From positions 173,448 through 237,447 of the forward strand of contig CAJQUW010003454.1 in assembly GCA_907163375.1 (NCBI GenBank): 64,000 nucleotides of DNA, in the 5' to 3' direction. The position numbers and the translations under genes are program-made. Below the pieces are notes generated by a model. The model had not been told where the DNA came from. It worked only from the letters and a program-made list of their open reading frames with translations, and searched no databases. The first letter of the stretch is position 1; each line of letters opens with the position of its first letter. Below are positions 1 through 11,174 of the stretch, piece by piece. Origin of the DNA: Prostheceraeus crozeri (taxonomy: Eukaryota > Platyhelminthes > Polycladida > Euryleptidae).

Positions 1-322
1 ATGTATTCATTTTCAATTTCATGTTCCGTTAGTTAAACTTAAAGCAATTGTTTAGATCTGACGCATTCATGGATATCTTTTCAACACGATATTTATGATG
101 AGAATTTAGTGGTAGTTTTGTAGTACTGAATATATGAATGAAAATCGCTGGTGTTTCTTTTTCTATTGCTTGAAATTCGATGATCACCATGTCTTTCTCA
201 TAATTCACTAATTTTCATGTTTCTTGGTAGAATATAGCAATTACATTTCATTTTCAGAGCTTGCTGTGTTCATCTTAAATTGTCACACATTGACCAGGCA
301 TATGCATTAACTGTGACTTAAC
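1..322. other. no recognisable feature
   Basis: AT-rich non-coding sequence. I see no gene, RNA or repeat motif here. Confidence 0.5.
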
Positions 323-1375
323 CACAGAATTAGATTGTTTAATCGTATCACTTTGCTAGAAGTGCAAACTGATTCAAACAGATGGCACATGCAGGAACTT
401 AATAAGTGGGCAAAAAGAAATTTTTAATACCTTACAGAGATAGGAAAAATAGTCGTGTGTCGCTTGCGGATTGCTCTGAATTCCTTCAAAATGCTCCGAT
501 CGCCACGATTCCTTCACATTCGAAGAATTCAGATCATTGCGCAAAAGTTTTCTCGATAATGTTGGGCAGTCCGATCATTATTAAAAAAAGTTAGCAGGCG
601 CATGAAAAAACGTTCACAAACTTCTCTGTAGAACTTGACATCGTCTGTGTCTCTTTGCTGTGTGATCCGGTTGATAACAATCACTGAAACTTCTCACAAT
701 TTGGTGTGTTTAATGTTGAACTGACTGCTCATTGTTCGATTGCTATGGTATTATGTCAGGAGATTGTGCCATTTCATTGACGTTACATGTTCCAATGCTT
801 CCCTTCTAGTCAAACGGAAGAAGCACAGAATTAGACAGATCGTCTCTTCTTCCGTTTGACTAGAAGGGAAGCATTGGAACGTGCAACGTTATTGAAATGG
901 CACAATCTGCTGACTAAATACCATAGCAATCGAACAATGAGCAGCCAGTTCAGCATTAAACACGCCAAATTGTGCAAAGTTTCAGTGACTGCTATCAACC
1001 GAATCACACAGCAAAGAGACACAGTCGATGTCAAGTTCTACAGAGAAGTTTGTGAACGTTTTTTCATGCGCCTGCTAACTTTTTTTAAAATGATCGGAGG
1101 ACCCAACATTATCGAGAAAACTTTTGCGCAATGAACTGAATTCTTCGAATCTGAAGGAATCGTGGCGATCGGAGCATTTTGAAGGAATTTAGAGCAATCC
1201 GCAAGCGACGCACGACTATTTTTCCTATCTCTGCAAGGTATTAAAAATTTCTTTTTGCCCACTTATTAAGTTCCTGCATGTGCCATTTGTTTGAATCAGT
1301 TTGCACTTCTAGCAAAGTGACACAGATAAACAATCTAATTCTGTGGGAAGAAGAGACGACCTGTCTAATTCTGTG
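323..1375 (+). mobile_element. hAT-like MITE, copy 1 (split by copy 2)
   Basis: A non-autonomous DNA transposon of about 523 bp once the insert is removed: 323-823 plus 1354-1375. It begins CACAGAATTAGA and ends TCTAATTCTGTG, a perfect 12-bp terminal inverted repeat. Copy 2 (824-1345) sits 30 bp from its right tip. No convincing outer target duplication is visible: the left flank is GACTTAAC and the right flank ACTGTGAC. The TIRs and the 8-bp duplications made by other family members suggest the hAT superfamily, although P or Merlin elements also make 8-bp duplications. Reading frames in it are not credible as a transposase. Confidence 0.85.
824..1345 (-). mobile_element. hAT-like MITE, copy 2, nested in copy 1
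   Basis: A full-length 522-bp copy with both CACAGAATTAGA termini, in opposite orientation to its host copy. It is flanked by a perfect 8-bp direct repeat, GGAAGAAG, at 816-823 and 1346-1353. That sequence occurs once in uninterrupted copies, so it is a true target-site duplication. This is the cleanest evidence in the window for the family's 8-bp duplication length. The direct self-insertion also shows that copy 2 is younger than copy 1. Confidence 0.92.
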
Positions 1376-3784
1376 ACTGTGACAGTTTCGGTTACATCGA
1401 CGTGAAGCTCTAAACAACTTGCATTGCGTTCTCGTGTAAGTGCAGCTGATGCACATCTCCTTTTTCAACTGTTGAAGAAAGATAAAATCATAGATATCAG
1501 ATCATCAGATCATCAGATAGCGTCAAGCTCTTTGACAAATGTATGAGTTGCATGAATCATAGATGTCGCACTGTGAGACCAAAAACTTTTTTTACTTGTG
1601 TCACACGCAAACATTTCTTATGTCCTGAATGAACTGTGCTCTATTAACACAATGTCCCGACCCGAGTTTGACTAATAGGGCATTGAGAAACTAAGATAGC
1701 GTTTTCAGAAGATATAACAATGCAACATTTAATAAAACTTTATCATGGCTAGGAAACATCCATCAAGAATCTATCTATACGAATTTCGGCTTTCCATGTT
1801 CTTTTGTATTGTGACGTCATGATCAGCTGACAGATGCTATTGTTAAGATCAAGAAATTGAAGCAATTGATATCAAACCAATGACTAATTTCGCTAGCAAT
1901 ATCTGAAATTTATTTTGACAGTGCTATTGCTTGAAACACTTCGCTTGTGAGAACGTTATGATAGAGATTAGATAGCGTTTGTCCGACGACGCTCTCCGAA
2001 CAATCCAAATCCAGGCCACATCGACAGACAGTTGGTCAGCCTAAATCGATATAGTTATAGATATCGATGCTTGAAAGACGATTTCTATGCCATTAATTGC
2101 TGAACAATTTAGTGTAGATTCACACCATAGTGTAGGCAATTACATAGAAATCGACTAACTGTGGTGATAAGTCTCTTGCATCAGTATTGCAAAGAAACTG
2201 ATTGTAGCAATTCGGTTGCAGTAACCATAATCTCGTCCAAAATCAAAACGTGTAAAATCGACAAAATGAATCAAACAATACAAAATGAGGTTTTCACTAT
2301 TCAAGCGTCATCTTGCTCACTTATATAGTGCAGAATGTTTTCAAGTCCAGCAGTGGAGCTGAACTGGCGTCTGTCTCCATATGAATTCGTCCATATATCC
2401 GTGAACCATCGAAGAATAAGAACCGTTCATTTGTAGATTCGATGCCGCTCGAGCTCCTGTTCGTGATAGGATCGAATCAAGCTCCAGTTTGGTTTTCAGG
2501 CCTGCATTATAGGTAGCCCTCATTGAACGGAGCGGCTGTCTAAGACTGTCTCAACGAATATTTCATTTGATAATACTTTATATTGTATAACTTTTGTACG
2601 GAACAGTTACCTAGTATGAGCTTTTCACCCACTGGTCCAATAAGTCATGGGATTGAAGTTCTGTTCAATCTTCCATCAACCGCTGTTTCGTATTTTCAGA
2701 GAATTCTTCATGATTTTCAACTTGTTCATGAGTTTAAACCCTGAACTGATCACTAAGTGATCTTGTGATATATTATCATCATATTACTATATTGTAATGC
2801 CACGAACGTCGAAGGTTATGTAATTGTGGCATATTCGTGTCCTCAATAGCCGCAATGAAGTTCTCCTTAAGTTTAGAGATCACTCTACCTATGAAACTTT
2901 GAAACTGTTTTCACAACCCGCTTGAAAATTCTCTACCTACACAATGCTTATGATGTAACTATATGCGTGTGCTAAAAAACCAAAGTAATTCATTGAAACT
3001 ACTTTCAGAAATTGATTGTAGCATTTGATATTTTTATAAGCACTGATAAGCAGAAATTACTACATAATATTGCATAATTTTGAAGTTAACATTCTGAAAC
3101 TATTTTCAAAAATTGTACTGCTGTACTGATATAAAGATATATTTTGTTGGGCCATGGTTATAATTAGATGGCTTCACAAGATAATAGCTTGCTTCGTTGC
3201 TAATCAGAGAACAAAATCAGAGAACGAAGTGAACTTATGGCCTGCACTGATTTGATTCTATCTGCAGCATGGGGGGACAGTGGGAAAGTAAAGGGCCTCT
3301 ATGTTTTCAAAAGGATTTGCTGAGAAAGTTGTCGCTAGAGAAAAAGCATGCTTCAGAAGTCATGAGTGTCGACATACGGTATAGCTGAAAAAATTACTCA
3401 TAATTTCATTTGTTCTCATATTCAAAGCATACCACAGCATTTTTTCTGCCGGCATTGCAGATGACCCTTAAACATCTTGGTATGTGAAGGTGAAACCTCG
3501 TACTTGCATTGTCTGTCACTTTGAGGGTCATGTAGGTGAGCGCATGTTCTCATAAAATGAGCATCATATTTCATGATTCTAACCATAGAATCCATCAGAC
3601 ATGCTCATGTCGGTAGCATGCGTTGTCATGATACGTAAAGAGCAACAGAATGGTTGAACTTTGCAAAGATTCCACGGGTCATCTTTTCTCTTAGATGCAT
3701 GTATAAGCTTATTTTGATAACATTCCTTCTACAGGCCACCTTGCTGCAAAAATCTAAAACTGCAGCATCTTTCACTAATCAGAT
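1376..3784. other. non-coding stretch
   Basis: No gene is recognised. There is a short ATCATCAG-type tandem at about 1498-1520. Reading frames are short and unconvincing. Confidence 0.45.
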
Positions 3785-3965
3785 TCTTTTTAACTTTATT
3801 TCCCCAGGAGGGTAGCATTATGTATCTCTTGGTTATCTCAATCTCACGCCTGAACGAATAATTGTTGGAAGGTCTTCCTAACGTTTGCCTAACTTTTTGT
3901 TCGTTTTCTCTGGGTGGCAGCTGCTTGCTTGTAGTCCCAATATTTTAGCTACATCGTTGATTAGA
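3785..3965 (+). repeat. dispersed repeat, copy of 42150-42310
   Basis: This segment aligns by eye with 42150-42310. Shared blocks include an AATCTCAC(G/A)C(C/T)TGAACGA segment, CCTAACTTTTTGTT, and a (C/T)TG(C/T)TTG(C/T)TTGTAG segment. Divergence is substantial. The repeat type is unknown and the edges are approximate. Confidence 0.6.
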
Positions 3966-4867
3966 ATTACGGGATTTACGCTGATTTGCAGCTTCAACAC
4001 TTCATCCATTCTGGTACTATTTTTCAGTAAGTACCTATACTAATTAATATATATTAATCAACTGATCAATATATACTAATCGAGCGAATAACGTAAACTT
4101 CTATACTGATGTTGTTCTGAATGATTTAGTGTTGCAACTGACAATTAAAGCTACAAATGCTATTGATATAATTGATTCAATTCTATTTTTCAACGTTCTA
4201 CGAATTCATCACAAGAATAAGAGGAGAGCTTGCGATTTTCGACAGTGCTCGATTCTTATTATAGTCAGAAATTACGAATATTTATACTATTTATAGAAAC
4301 TCTCAATAATGTACTAATATCAACTTGAAAGCAAAGCCGATAGCATCAACGGTCAATGCACATGCCAAATCTGTTCTACTGTTATTTTCATGAAAATCTG
4401 ACAACTTTTCGAGCAGAAATTGCGAAATTTTAAAAATGGTGGCCTTAATCCTATTTAAAACAGCATTTATCTCAGACAAATAAGGCTCAGATTTAACCAA
4501 AAAAGGCTCATTAACTGTCTTGATGTTTTTGAAGTCTTGACTGTAATCTAAATATTTGTAACTTTTTTTGTACTTTGGATACTGTTGCCCTAATTAGCTG
4601 CGTATTGTAGGCATGTAATTCGAGTGTATAAAGCTTGAATCAAAACTTGCGATATCTAAGGTATAGGCTATAGGCCCTACCAAAGTTTTGATATACAAGA
4701 AGCTTTGTATGACTAAACTGCTTTCTTTGGTCTTCGATTACTTGGAATCTGTCGATGATGCATGCAATCCAATTTCAATTTCATTGCTAAGAGCAGCAAA
4801 AGTAGCATGATAACAGCGTAAATCAAAAAATTCGTGTGACTAGATCTATTTACGGTGTAGGCCTACG
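3966..4867. other. non-coding stretch
   Basis: AT-rich sequence containing short degenerate ATATACTAATC-type repeats near 4035-4085. No gene is recognised. The 65-codon minus-strand frame at 4303-4500 has no familiar motif. Confidence 0.4.
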
Positions 4868-5649
4868 TACCCTGTGGGAACGAATCTTGCGAAAAACTGG
4901 CGGATGTCAGTTGCAGAATATCACGCTACAGTTCAGTCATATTTGCGGCATATTCGGTGGCGAAGTTCGCCGGCGACAATTCGCGCTCTATATGTCACCT
5001 TTTACTTTTGACTTTCTCTCTTATTTTCTTTAGTAATCTGCCTCTACAGCCGAGGCTCTATTTTCTCCCTCACCTCCTCACTATCCCCCACATATGGCTA
5101 ATCTATCCAAGAAATAAGTGCAGACTATCATTCTTTCATAATGATATGAATATAGAGAATCCGCATAGATCAATTTTCATAACATCTCTTGACATTCAAT
5201 AATTTACAGCAATGACAAATATTTGAATAATATAATAGTATTTACTGCGACATTTATGGAAGATAAATACTTTTTTAGTTTAAGCCTTCGTGAATTAAAA
5301 AAAAATCCCTTCTTATCAGATTAGACTGAGTATACAATATATTTTCATGTGAAGGTAATATACGAACATTACTACTTACCACTAATTAGTTGCTACAATA
5401 TCCACGATTTCGCCGGTTGGCGAAAATTTAGCTCGCATTAGTAAACAAATATCTACCAACTAATTATAGCAACTTTTTCGCCACCTGTCGTTTTTTAATT
5501 TTACACATGTTTTTGGATAGATGATGACCATTTTCACATGCGGAGATAGTTTTTACACGAAAATGAACCTTTAAAAAAATTATCCACAAAATCGCTACAT
5601 CGCCTCCAGATAATCTGTTGATATTAGCAAGATGCGTTCCCACAGGGTA
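4868..5649. mobile_element. TA-type MITE with TACCCTGTGGGAACG termini
   Basis: The left end reads TACCCTGTGGGAACG followed by AATCTTGC. The right end is its inverse, GCAAGATGCG then TTCCCACAGGGTA, giving a TIR of about 23 bp with one mismatch. TA at each edge would fit a 2-bp TA duplication as in Tc1/mariner-like elements. The interior has inverted segments around TTCGCC and no transposase. It is a single copy in the window, so the family assignment is inferred. Confidence 0.6.
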
Positions 5650-6425
5650 TATTTCACTAAAATAATTGCATATTTTCATTATAAAAAATATAATGATATC
5701 ATTGCCGATCATAGGATTTCACAGCAGAATGGTGTCCGACCGAGCCGCAGAAATTGCACTTTGTACTGAAACAAGACGAAAGATTTCGTTAGATTCTCTT
5801 CTTTTGTTAGATTCGAAAGACGTTAGATTTATTGCAACCTTTCAGAGTATAGTGAAGTTCTTACGGTCAAGCGCCTATGAAGTTTGCTTTCCGTCTGTGT
5901 CCAGATGAGTTTCGTCAAATTACAATGAGGTCACGTTGCTGAGTAGACTACAGTGAATATATCATCCTCATGACATTTTTTCACTACTCTAACGAAAGCC
6001 TTCTGGAGTAGATTATCAGTTGCAATTAAGCCGATTTGCAAGTTTCAGTAATTAGTCTTCTTCTCTGATCTATTTTTCCCAGAAATCAATTAGGACGAAC
6101 TCTACGAGTGTCAGGTTTCATTAAGCAAAAGCCTCACGTCATGCGCTTCTATCGTAGAGACTTATATAGTGAAAAAAGCGAGAGATCGATTAATGCAATT
6201 TGAAACGACATGACAAATCTAAACATCTTTCTTGAAGTGTACCATCTTAGGCAGCGATGCTTGAAGCTATTGATTTTTAAAATTATTTCGTGAGGTAATC
6301 GATGTTATTGATAATCAAAACATTATCAACTTTCTTAATAAACCGCTAGTATAAACAGAAATGTTACAAGAGTCTAAAGGCATTTATCAAAATATTTCTC
6401 ATTACTACATATAATTGCCACTGTA
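5650..6425. other. non-coding stretch
   Basis: An 80-codon plus-strand frame at 5666-5908 matches nothing I recognise. No other structure is seen. Confidence 0.4.
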
Positions 6426-6667
6426 CACAGAATTAGATTGTTTGACCGCATCACTTTGCTAGAAGTGCAAACTGATCCAAAACGATGGCATATACAGGAA
6501 CTTGCTAAGTGGGCAAAAAGAAATTTTTGATACCTTGAAGAGATAGGAAAAATAATCGTGCGTCTCATGCGGATTGCTGTGAATTCCTTCAAAATGCTCC
6601 GATCGCTACGATTCCTTCAGAATCGAAGAATTCAGATCATTTAGCATACATTTTCTAGATAATGTTG
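6426..6667 (+). mobile_element. hAT-like MITE, copy 3, 3'-truncated
   Basis: The left end CACAGAATTAGATTG matches the family start, and homology runs about 240 bp. It breaks off after the conserved TAGATAATGTTG segment at about 6667. The right half and right TIR are missing. It is more diverged than the nested copies and is probably an old insertion. Confidence 0.8.
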
Positions 6668-8594
6668 ATTTGGGATTATGGGATTGTTAAAACAAATAAA
6701 AATCAATACTACCTCTTTACGGCAAGAATATGCAACTAATTTTGCTATGTTTGATGTGATGACTTCACATACATGAACACAAAGGTTGGGACCGGCCGAT
6801 GTAATCAGAGTCAGAGCGGGGGAAGGCGGCCGACGTCTCATTAACCGAATGGTTTAGTTAAAGACTGAAAGACAATAGTTCATCACACAAATAATCTGCA
6901 GATGTGCTACAAGTCTCTCAAATGGCGCGTGACATTGTAAATATCGCGGTTTCGATCTATGAGCATACGCGCGTTTATATTTGTGCTATCATTTCTAGCA
7001 TTCAAATGAACTTGTTTGCAGTCAAAATATATCTCCACTAAATTTCACTAAAATCTTTTGAAAATAATATTTTAGAGTCCACTTTGAATTTCTGTTTGTG
7101 GTGATCGTTAAGTTTCACGATTCCTAGATAGGTTATAAGATCCATTAATCTCTTCAACTGAAAATCTGCTAAACCGATTACTTCACAATACACTTAAAAT
7201 AAAGTGTTTTATGCATTGATAATCGCGCTGATATTGAAATTTTCTCGGCTCATTGGGGACCCAATGTCTCATTTTACTCATCACATAGGTTAACCATTAG
7301 CATTTATGCAAAGATGTCAGAAGAATTTCGTGAGTGACTTTTGAAAGTTTATTGTGTCATCACACACCAAAACAGGAAAAACTGCGAATGTTTTATTCGA
7401 TCGCGATATCAAATTCTGAGAGAGCGACGTTACTTAAAACCAATCGGGGTAGATTGCCGGCAAAGGACAGTTTACGCTGCCCTCACTAAGGCGGGGGGCA
7501 CTATTACGCTTTCCAATTTATGCACAATTTTGAACTTCTGAATAATTACTGAGTTAATCAAATTCCAAATCATTTAAGCAACAATCTGGGAATTAGGCTG
7601 AGCTGAGCAGTGTTCGGCTAGGGCGACCATGTTGAAGGTGCTACTGGATGAATCAAAGCAATTATAATTTGGAAGAACTTTTGAATGTTCTCTTCAAAGT
7701 GCGTTTAAGTTTGATGAAGCAACTTCTTCGCATGATTAAGCATTCATCACTAATGGCACATGAATAAGCATGAGTCACAAAAATCTGGTAGTTGCTCACT
7801 CGTAATACAGAAGGGCCGTCATTTTTTGCCATCATTAAAAGTCTAGATAATTGTCAAGACTTTTATCTTCCTACATAATTGATCTTTTCTACTAAATTGA
7901 CTTTTCAGAAACATCTTATTACTTACTGAATCACAGGTCAGCTCACTTTTTAGCATTAATTCTTGATCAACGTCATTCCGTATGCAAGTAGCTTCAATGT
8001 ATACATGCAGTCAGTACACCTTTCACAGATATTTGTCATCCCTATTTCATTCAAAACAAACAAACACAACATTGTTTTGCTCCCAATTAAGTAAATGTTA
8101 TTTATGAATTATGTGATGACTCACAAGCCTATAATAATGTTCCCAATTATGGTAAACCGGAGCCCTTGAAAGAAGATGTGGCGACATAGTGCTCACAAAA
8201 GACATCGCAATGCGTTTGATTTCTTCGCTTGAGTCTCTTTTAAGTTTTCCGTGCGCTCCCCGTACGATTCTATCATGTCAACTAAGGACAGTAAATGCAA
8301 ATGGTATTTTCCCATACACATGGACAATGCTGTGCGATGCAATTTGAGTTATCCAAACATGCTATCTTAGCACTACTGAAATGTCGCCTTCAACTTTGGT
8401 TCAACTAGGCTTACATGTATTTCGGTTGCTCAAATATAACCTTATTTGCTTATTTTTCACTCAAAATGGCCAACCTCTTCAATGTTAGGCGACGAAGCAT
8501 TGATCATATGCTTAATATATCATACGCTAATCAATAGTCCGAATACCCGAGTACACTATAAATCGCTGGCTACGAAAATTGCATACAAACATTG
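6668..8594. other. non-coding stretch
   Basis: No gene is recognised. A small GC-rich patch lies at about 6783-6835. A 66-codon frame at 7341-7541 shows no domain. Confidence 0.4.
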
Positions 8595-8690
8595 AATTTG
8601 CTCCCCAATGAAATAAAAAGCTCAAAATCAATTAGGGAATTCAAAAAGAATATAAAGTCGTATCTAATTAAAAAAATGGACCCATTTTAG
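8595..8690 (+). pseudogene. C-terminal tail of a LINE reverse transcriptase ORF
   Basis: A 31-residue open tail ending in TAG at 8688. It contains LLPNEIKSSKS, IREFKKNIKSYL and IKKMDPF. The pattern (LPxEIK-S-S---FK--IK-YL then a quick stop) is typical of the end of Jockey/CR1/L2-type non-LTR retrotransposon polyproteins. The rest of the ORF is absent or decayed upstream. The following sequence to about 8963 is a plausible 3' UTR ending in TTCTA repeats. It is a 5'-truncated LINE copy, as is common for these elements. Confidence 0.65.
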
Positions 8691-8963
8691 AAACCTGACC
8701 ACTCTTACTCACGATAGATAAAAACTCTCTACTCTAAATGTTATCCAAAACTAAGCATCAGATGTATGTACATTATCTGTATTATTTAACAAACATGTAT
8801 TGTGCGGGCCAGTCATATACCCCTTCTTGTGGGTCCGCTGGTTCCTTTCTCCATTATTGTTGTATCTCCACATTGTTGTATTACTCTTGCATGCCTATTC
8901 GAATGTACATACTCTGCTTGTTGTCTATGGAGAATAAACATATTTTCTATTCTATTCTATACA
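8691..8963 (+). mobile_element. LINE 3' UTR ending in (TTCTA)n
   Basis: This directly follows the LINE ORF tail. It ends in AATAAACATATTTTC and then TATTCTATTCTAT, a short pentamer repeat of the kind that terminates L2/CR1-like elements. The 87- and 107-codon frames over this region are incidental. The boundary is inferred. Confidence 0.5.
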
Positions 8964-9930
8964 TATACCAAACTCACATACAATTTGAAACTAACATCTG
9001 ATACGAGATTCTCGTATGTTTACAGAGATCTGGTATGTTTTTCATACGAAATCTCACTTACTTTCGTATGTGATTGGTATGTAGTGATGCGAACTTTTCT
9101 ATCTGTGATTGGCTGTTTTCACTGAAATACGAGTTGTTGGTATGTTTCACATACGAGACCCGATGCAAATTCATCCTTATTCGTATACCTCTGGTATCCA
9201 TTTGGTATTTGAAGATTAAGTCACATAGCAAAAAATATATGTATTACATACTACTATCAAATTACTTTTTTCAGTAATACAAGTGGTGAATATTTTTTGT
9301 TTGATAGAGTGATACTTGAGTACATTAGATTTATTGTGAATTTTATGCTCCACGAATATGCGGTCGATGCTACTTGTCTTGCAACATTAACAGGACGTTT
9401 ATTTAACTCTACTTTATGACCCAAGTTGACAGAGATCATTTCATTTAAACGATATCTTTAGTGAAATCATGTTGACTTATATATCTCAAACATAACTATT
9501 TTTGCGTTCATGAATTATAATGTGTTTTTATTTCGGATTGATAAAATGCTTCATTTCAAACTTACATAATGCATAGTTGTTGATGGTTGAATACTTATTG
9601 ATTATTCGTGAAATGCCTTAGACTTGCGTGTATTGAAATCGAATTCAGTATTGTAAGTTTGACTCTCGCTACTTACAGAATTATCTCACTACTTACAGAA
9701 CAGTAGTAACATAATGTTATCTTTTTTGACAAAAGGCCTTAAATCAACATATATTAGATATCATTGATGCTTTCTTTTAACATTGTGCTGGCATGCTTTA
9801 GTATGTAAAGCATACCACATTTGAAATAAGATACGAAAAGCATACAAATATACATGTATACCAAGAGAATACAGAAATATACCAAAAAATATTTTGGTAT
9901 GCATCCTTCGTATGTCATTTGATATTGAGC
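8964..9930. mobile_element. candidate DNA element with GTATG subterminal motifs
   Basis: Two clusters, about 8965-9205 and 9785-9925, are packed with TCGTATG, TGGTATG and their complements CATACGA and CATACCA. The roughly 580 bp between them lacks these motifs. Motif clusters near both ends of an otherwise bland segment are typical of DNA transposons whose transposase binds subterminal repeats. I could not define TIRs or a target duplication, so this is a hypothesis. Confidence 0.35.
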
Positions 9931-10652
9931 GATTTACAGCGTAGTACAGGTCATCTTTCTTACATCAAAGAAAGCACATGGAAATCCAACAGAAAGTGCA
10001 CAGGAAAATGAGATTCCTATGTTTTCTCTGTGAAATCTACAACATAACTGAACGATAATGTGTCTTCAGGTTATGCAATCACGTATTCAAGTGCATGTTT
10101 CTATAGAGCTAAACACATTTAGTTTGAGTACATGTATTTTGATATTGACAAGCACAATGCATGTTGCACACACGCCTTTGATTGTAGCCTGAAAATCTGC
10201 ATTGCACAGATCTAACTAAGATATCACTGAAAACAACTTTTTTATGTTATCCGCTATTATCCGCATTATCCGCTCTTAGCATGCAAGGATTTTGAGCTGA
10301 TCTGGTCAATTGACATAAAGGCTGCATCTCGATTTTTTGCTGAGTTCAGTTGATGTAGCCAATGTATCGTAAAAATATCCTAGAACTTCTATTAGGTGAA
10401 AATATTGATATGTAGCCTATTTTTGGAATGTTTTGATATTTAATTTATCGCTCAAAAATACATAGATATTGATCACTTGCATTGTGGCAATAAGCAACAG
10501 TATGAAGAACACCTGACACTTGCAAATTTTTGTGTCATGCTGGAGTACTCATATAGTGTCATATGCGAGCGGTCAAATGTACTGATATCAAGATGAATAA
10601 AATGATCTGATACGAAGACCATCCTGAAATGGACAGAAAGATTCATTCTAAC
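9931..10652. other. non-coding stretch
   Basis: AT-rich. Nothing is recognised beyond short TATCCGC repeats near 10250-10275. Confidence 0.4.
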
Positions 10653-11174
10653 CACAGAATTAGACAGGTCGTCTCTTCTTCCGTTTGACTAGAAGGGATA
10701 CATTGGAACATGTAACGTAAATAAAATGGCACAACCTCCTGACTAAATACCATAGCAATCGAACAATGAGCAGCCAGATCAACACAAAACACGCCAAATT
10801 GTGCGAAGTTTCAGTGACTGTTATCAACCGGATCACACAGCAAGGAGACACAGACGATGTCAAGTTCTGCAGAGAAGTTTGTGAACGTTTTTTCATGCGC
10901 CTGTTAACTTTTTTTAAAATGATCGGAGGACCCAACATTATCGAGAAAACTTTTGCGCAATGATCTGAATTCTTCGAATCTGAAGGAGTCGCGGCGATCG
11001 GAGCATTTTGAAGGAATTCAGAGCAATCAGCAAGCGACGCACGACTATTTTTCCTATCTCTGTAAGGTATTAAAAATTTCTTTTTGCCCACTTAGTAAGC
11101 TCCTGCATGTGTCATCTGTTTGAATCAGTTTGCACTTCTGGCAAAGTGATACGATTAAACAATCTAATTCTGTG
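10653..11174 (-). mobile_element. hAT-like MITE, copy 4, full length
   Basis: 522 bp with intact CACAGAATTAGA and TCTAATTCTGTG ends, the same length as copy 2. The flanks ATTCTAAC and ATTGTGCC match at 5 of 8 positions, perhaps a decayed duplication. About 30 bp to the right (from 11175, ATTGTGCCATTTCATTGA) resembles the interior of the same family, so this copy may have landed next to or in an older relative. It holds a 143-codon minus-strand frame that is disrupted in other copies and looks like chance. Confidence 0.88.

Noticed and set aside
323-1383. Outer target duplication of MITE copy 1 (CTGTGAC on both sides)
   Set aside because: The matching bases are offset from the element ends and are not an 8-bp flanking pair.
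8738-9277. Overlapping 67- to 107-codon frames with transmembrane-like hydrophobicity
   Set aside because: They lie in a LINE 3' UTR and in the AT-rich GTATG element; hydrophobicity follows from T-rich codons.
10660-11091. 143-codon minus-strand frame in hAT-like MITE copy 4 (and related frames in other copies)
   Set aside because: The frame is interrupted or absent in other copies and shows no transposase motif. Both strands of this MITE are open in places, as expected for conserved non-coding sequence.
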